This document shows, piece by piece, positions 62,881-64,000 of a stretch of DNA of 64,000 nucleotides. Within the stretch, counting starts at the first letter, position 1, and every line of letters begins with the position of its first letter. The notes below the pieces were generated by a model. The model was given only the letters and a program-made list of their open reading frames with translations. It was not told where the DNA came from and ran no database searches. This stretch comes from Rhabditoides inermis (lineage: Eukaryota; Nematoda; Chromadorea; Rhabditida; Rhabditidae): positions 526,001 to 590,000 of the forward strand of contig CAWZYM010000077.1 of assembly GCA_963966185.1 (NCBI GenBank), written 5' to 3'. The position numbers and the translations under genes were made by a program.

Positions 62881-64000
62881 ACTGTTCTGAATATGCTTGT
62901 ATTTTGCATTTCAAATGATTTTTCCAATAAAAGTACAACAAATAAAGCATAATTTGCATGTCAGGGAGAGAGAATAGAGTGCTGCAAACAAACTGGAAAG
63001 CGGGTTGGTGAAACTGACTTCTTTATTTTATTCACGCAGCACTGTTCTGAATATGTTTGTATTTTGCATTCAAATGATTTTTCCAATAAAAGTACAACAA
63101 ATAAAGCATAATTTGCATGTCAGGGAGAGAGAATAGAGTGCTGCAAACAAACTGGAAAGCGGGTTGGTGAAACTGACTTCTTTATTTTATTCACGCAGCA
63201 CTGTTCTGAATATGCTTGTATTTTGAAATTCAAATGAATTTTCCAATCCAGTACAATAAAGTAAGCAAAATTTGCATGTCAGGGAGATAGAATAGAGTGC
63301 AGAAAACAAACTGGAAAGCCGGTTGGTGAAACTGGCTTCTTTATTTTATTCGCGCAGCACTGTTCTGAATATGCTTGTATTTTGCATGTCATCTGATTTA
63401 TCCAATCCAGTACGACAAAGTAAGCATAATTTGCATGTCAGGGAGAGAAAATAGAGTGCAGAAAACAAACTGGAAAGCCGGTTGGTGAAACTGGCTTCTT
63501 TTATTTTATTCACGCAGCACTGTTCTGAATATGCTTGTATTTTGCATGTCATCTGATTTATCCAATCCAGTACGACAAAGTAAGCATAATTTGCATGTCA
63601 GGGAGAAAGAATAGAGTGCTGCAAACAAACTGGAAAGCGGGTTGGTGAAACTGACTTTTTTTTATTTTATTCGCGCAGCACTGTTCTGAATATGCTTGTA
63701 TTTTGCAATTTAAATGAATTTTCCAATCCAGTACAATAAAGTAAGCATAATTTGCTTGTCAGAGAGATAGAATAGAGTGCTGCAAACAAACTGGATGCGG
63801 GTTGGTGAAACTGACTTCTTTATTTTATTCGCGCAGCACTGTTCTGAATATGCTTGTATTTTGCATTTCAATTGAATTTTCCAATCCAGTACAATGAGGT
63901 AAGCATAATTTGCATGTCAGGGAGATAGAATAGAGTGCTGCAAACAAACTGGAAAGCGGGTTGGTGAAACTGACTTCTTTATTTTATTCGCGCAGCACTG
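62881..64000 (+). repeat. Divergent satellite monomers at the right end
   Basis: The last seven or so monomers carry many private changes rarely or never seen elsewhere: CCAATAAAAGTAC (two monomers near 62,925 and 63,083), TTTGAAATTCAAATG near 63,223, GTGCAGAAAAC with AAAGCCGGTTGG and CTGGCTTC (near 63,298-63,340 and 63,458-63,498), GCATGTCATCTGATTTATCC twice, a long T run near 63,657, TTGCAATTTAAATG near 63,704, GCTTGTCAGAGAG near 63,754, CTGGATGCGGG near 63,792 and ACAATGAGGTAAGC near 63,892. Two adjacent monomers (about 63,290-63,600) share their changes, so they were duplicated after diverging. The last partial monomer returns to consensus. This pattern is typical of a less homogenised array edge. 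Confidence 0.9.

Larger units (their letters stand above)
1..64000 (+). repeat. 159-bp satellite DNA array, about 384 tandem monomers
   Basis: The whole window is a head-to-tail tandem array. The landmark TTGGTGAAAC starts at 1, 160 and 319, giving a 159-bp period that holds to the last base. The only non-satellite DNA is the seven insertions listed separately. Landmarks within the monomer (position 1 = the window's first base) are TTGGTGAAACTGA at 1-13, CGCGCAGCACTG at 29-40, CAATCCAGTAC at 81-91, CAGGGAGATAGAATAG at 117-132 and CAAACTGGAAAGCGGG at 144-159. G+C is 59 of 159 in the consensus I derived. All monomers face the same way. Subtracting the insertions leaves about 61.1 kb, or about 384 monomers. 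Period and orientation are seen directly. A centromeric or pericentromeric role is only inference. No single-copy sequence, rRNA, tRNA or coding gene was found. Confidence 0.98.

Noticed and set aside
1..64000. CRISPR array
   Set aside because: The repeat unit is a full 159 bp with no unique spacers. Differences are point variants of one monomer, and there are no cas genes.

Overview
The window is one long satellite DNA array with no gene I can support. A head-to-tail 159-bp monomer (about 37% G+C in the consensus I read off) fills it from base 1 to base 64000, roughly 384 copies, all in one orientation. It is interrupted by seven insertions of only two kinds. Kilobase satellite blocks with short non-coding terminal-inverted-repeat transposons inside them point to eukaryotic heterochromatin, centromeric or pericentromeric in style, probably from an animal. 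I cannot name the species, and the array has no single-copy flank to help.

Layout. 1-3481: satellite. 3482-3887, 12001-12406 and 14636-15041: three copies of a 406-bp element (element A) with 12-bp perfect terminal inverted repeats and a 9-bp target duplication. 15042-48507: about 210 uninterrupted monomers containing several higher-order duplications (offsets 2551, 1425, 1584, 643 and 3028 bp). 48508-48908, 50190-50590, 54576-54976 and 59760-60160: four copies of a 401-bp element (element B) with hAT-like ends and an 8-bp target duplication. 60161-64000: satellite that becomes clearly more divergent from about 62,880 on, as expected near an array edge.

How it fits together. Every copy of element A sits at the same monomer base (between consensus positions 142 and 143, duplicating 134-142), and every copy of element B sits at another fixed base (duplicating 21-28). 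The flanking monomers are copied along with the elements. The simplest reading is two transposition events in total, followed by unequal exchange or segmental amplification that copied element plus flank. The spacings are exact sums of whole monomers plus the visible small indels: 51 and 14 monomers between A copies; 8, 25 and 30 between B copies.

Monomer variants are zoned. A subfamily with GAGTAGG, AACTGATTTTT and CATGTGAGGG markers is confined to the left 38 kb. Variants with TTTTTCAAT and ACAACAAATAAAGC dominate the right. Because 159 is divisible by three, many 60-96 codon open frames recur on both strands. They are by-products of the repeat, not genes. The most unusual points are the two element-tagged higher-order repeat families, the TGACGTCA palindrome and AAGCGCGCGC blocks shared by two otherwise different elements, the chimeric monomer near 29,110 that shows an exchange junction, and the divergent right end.
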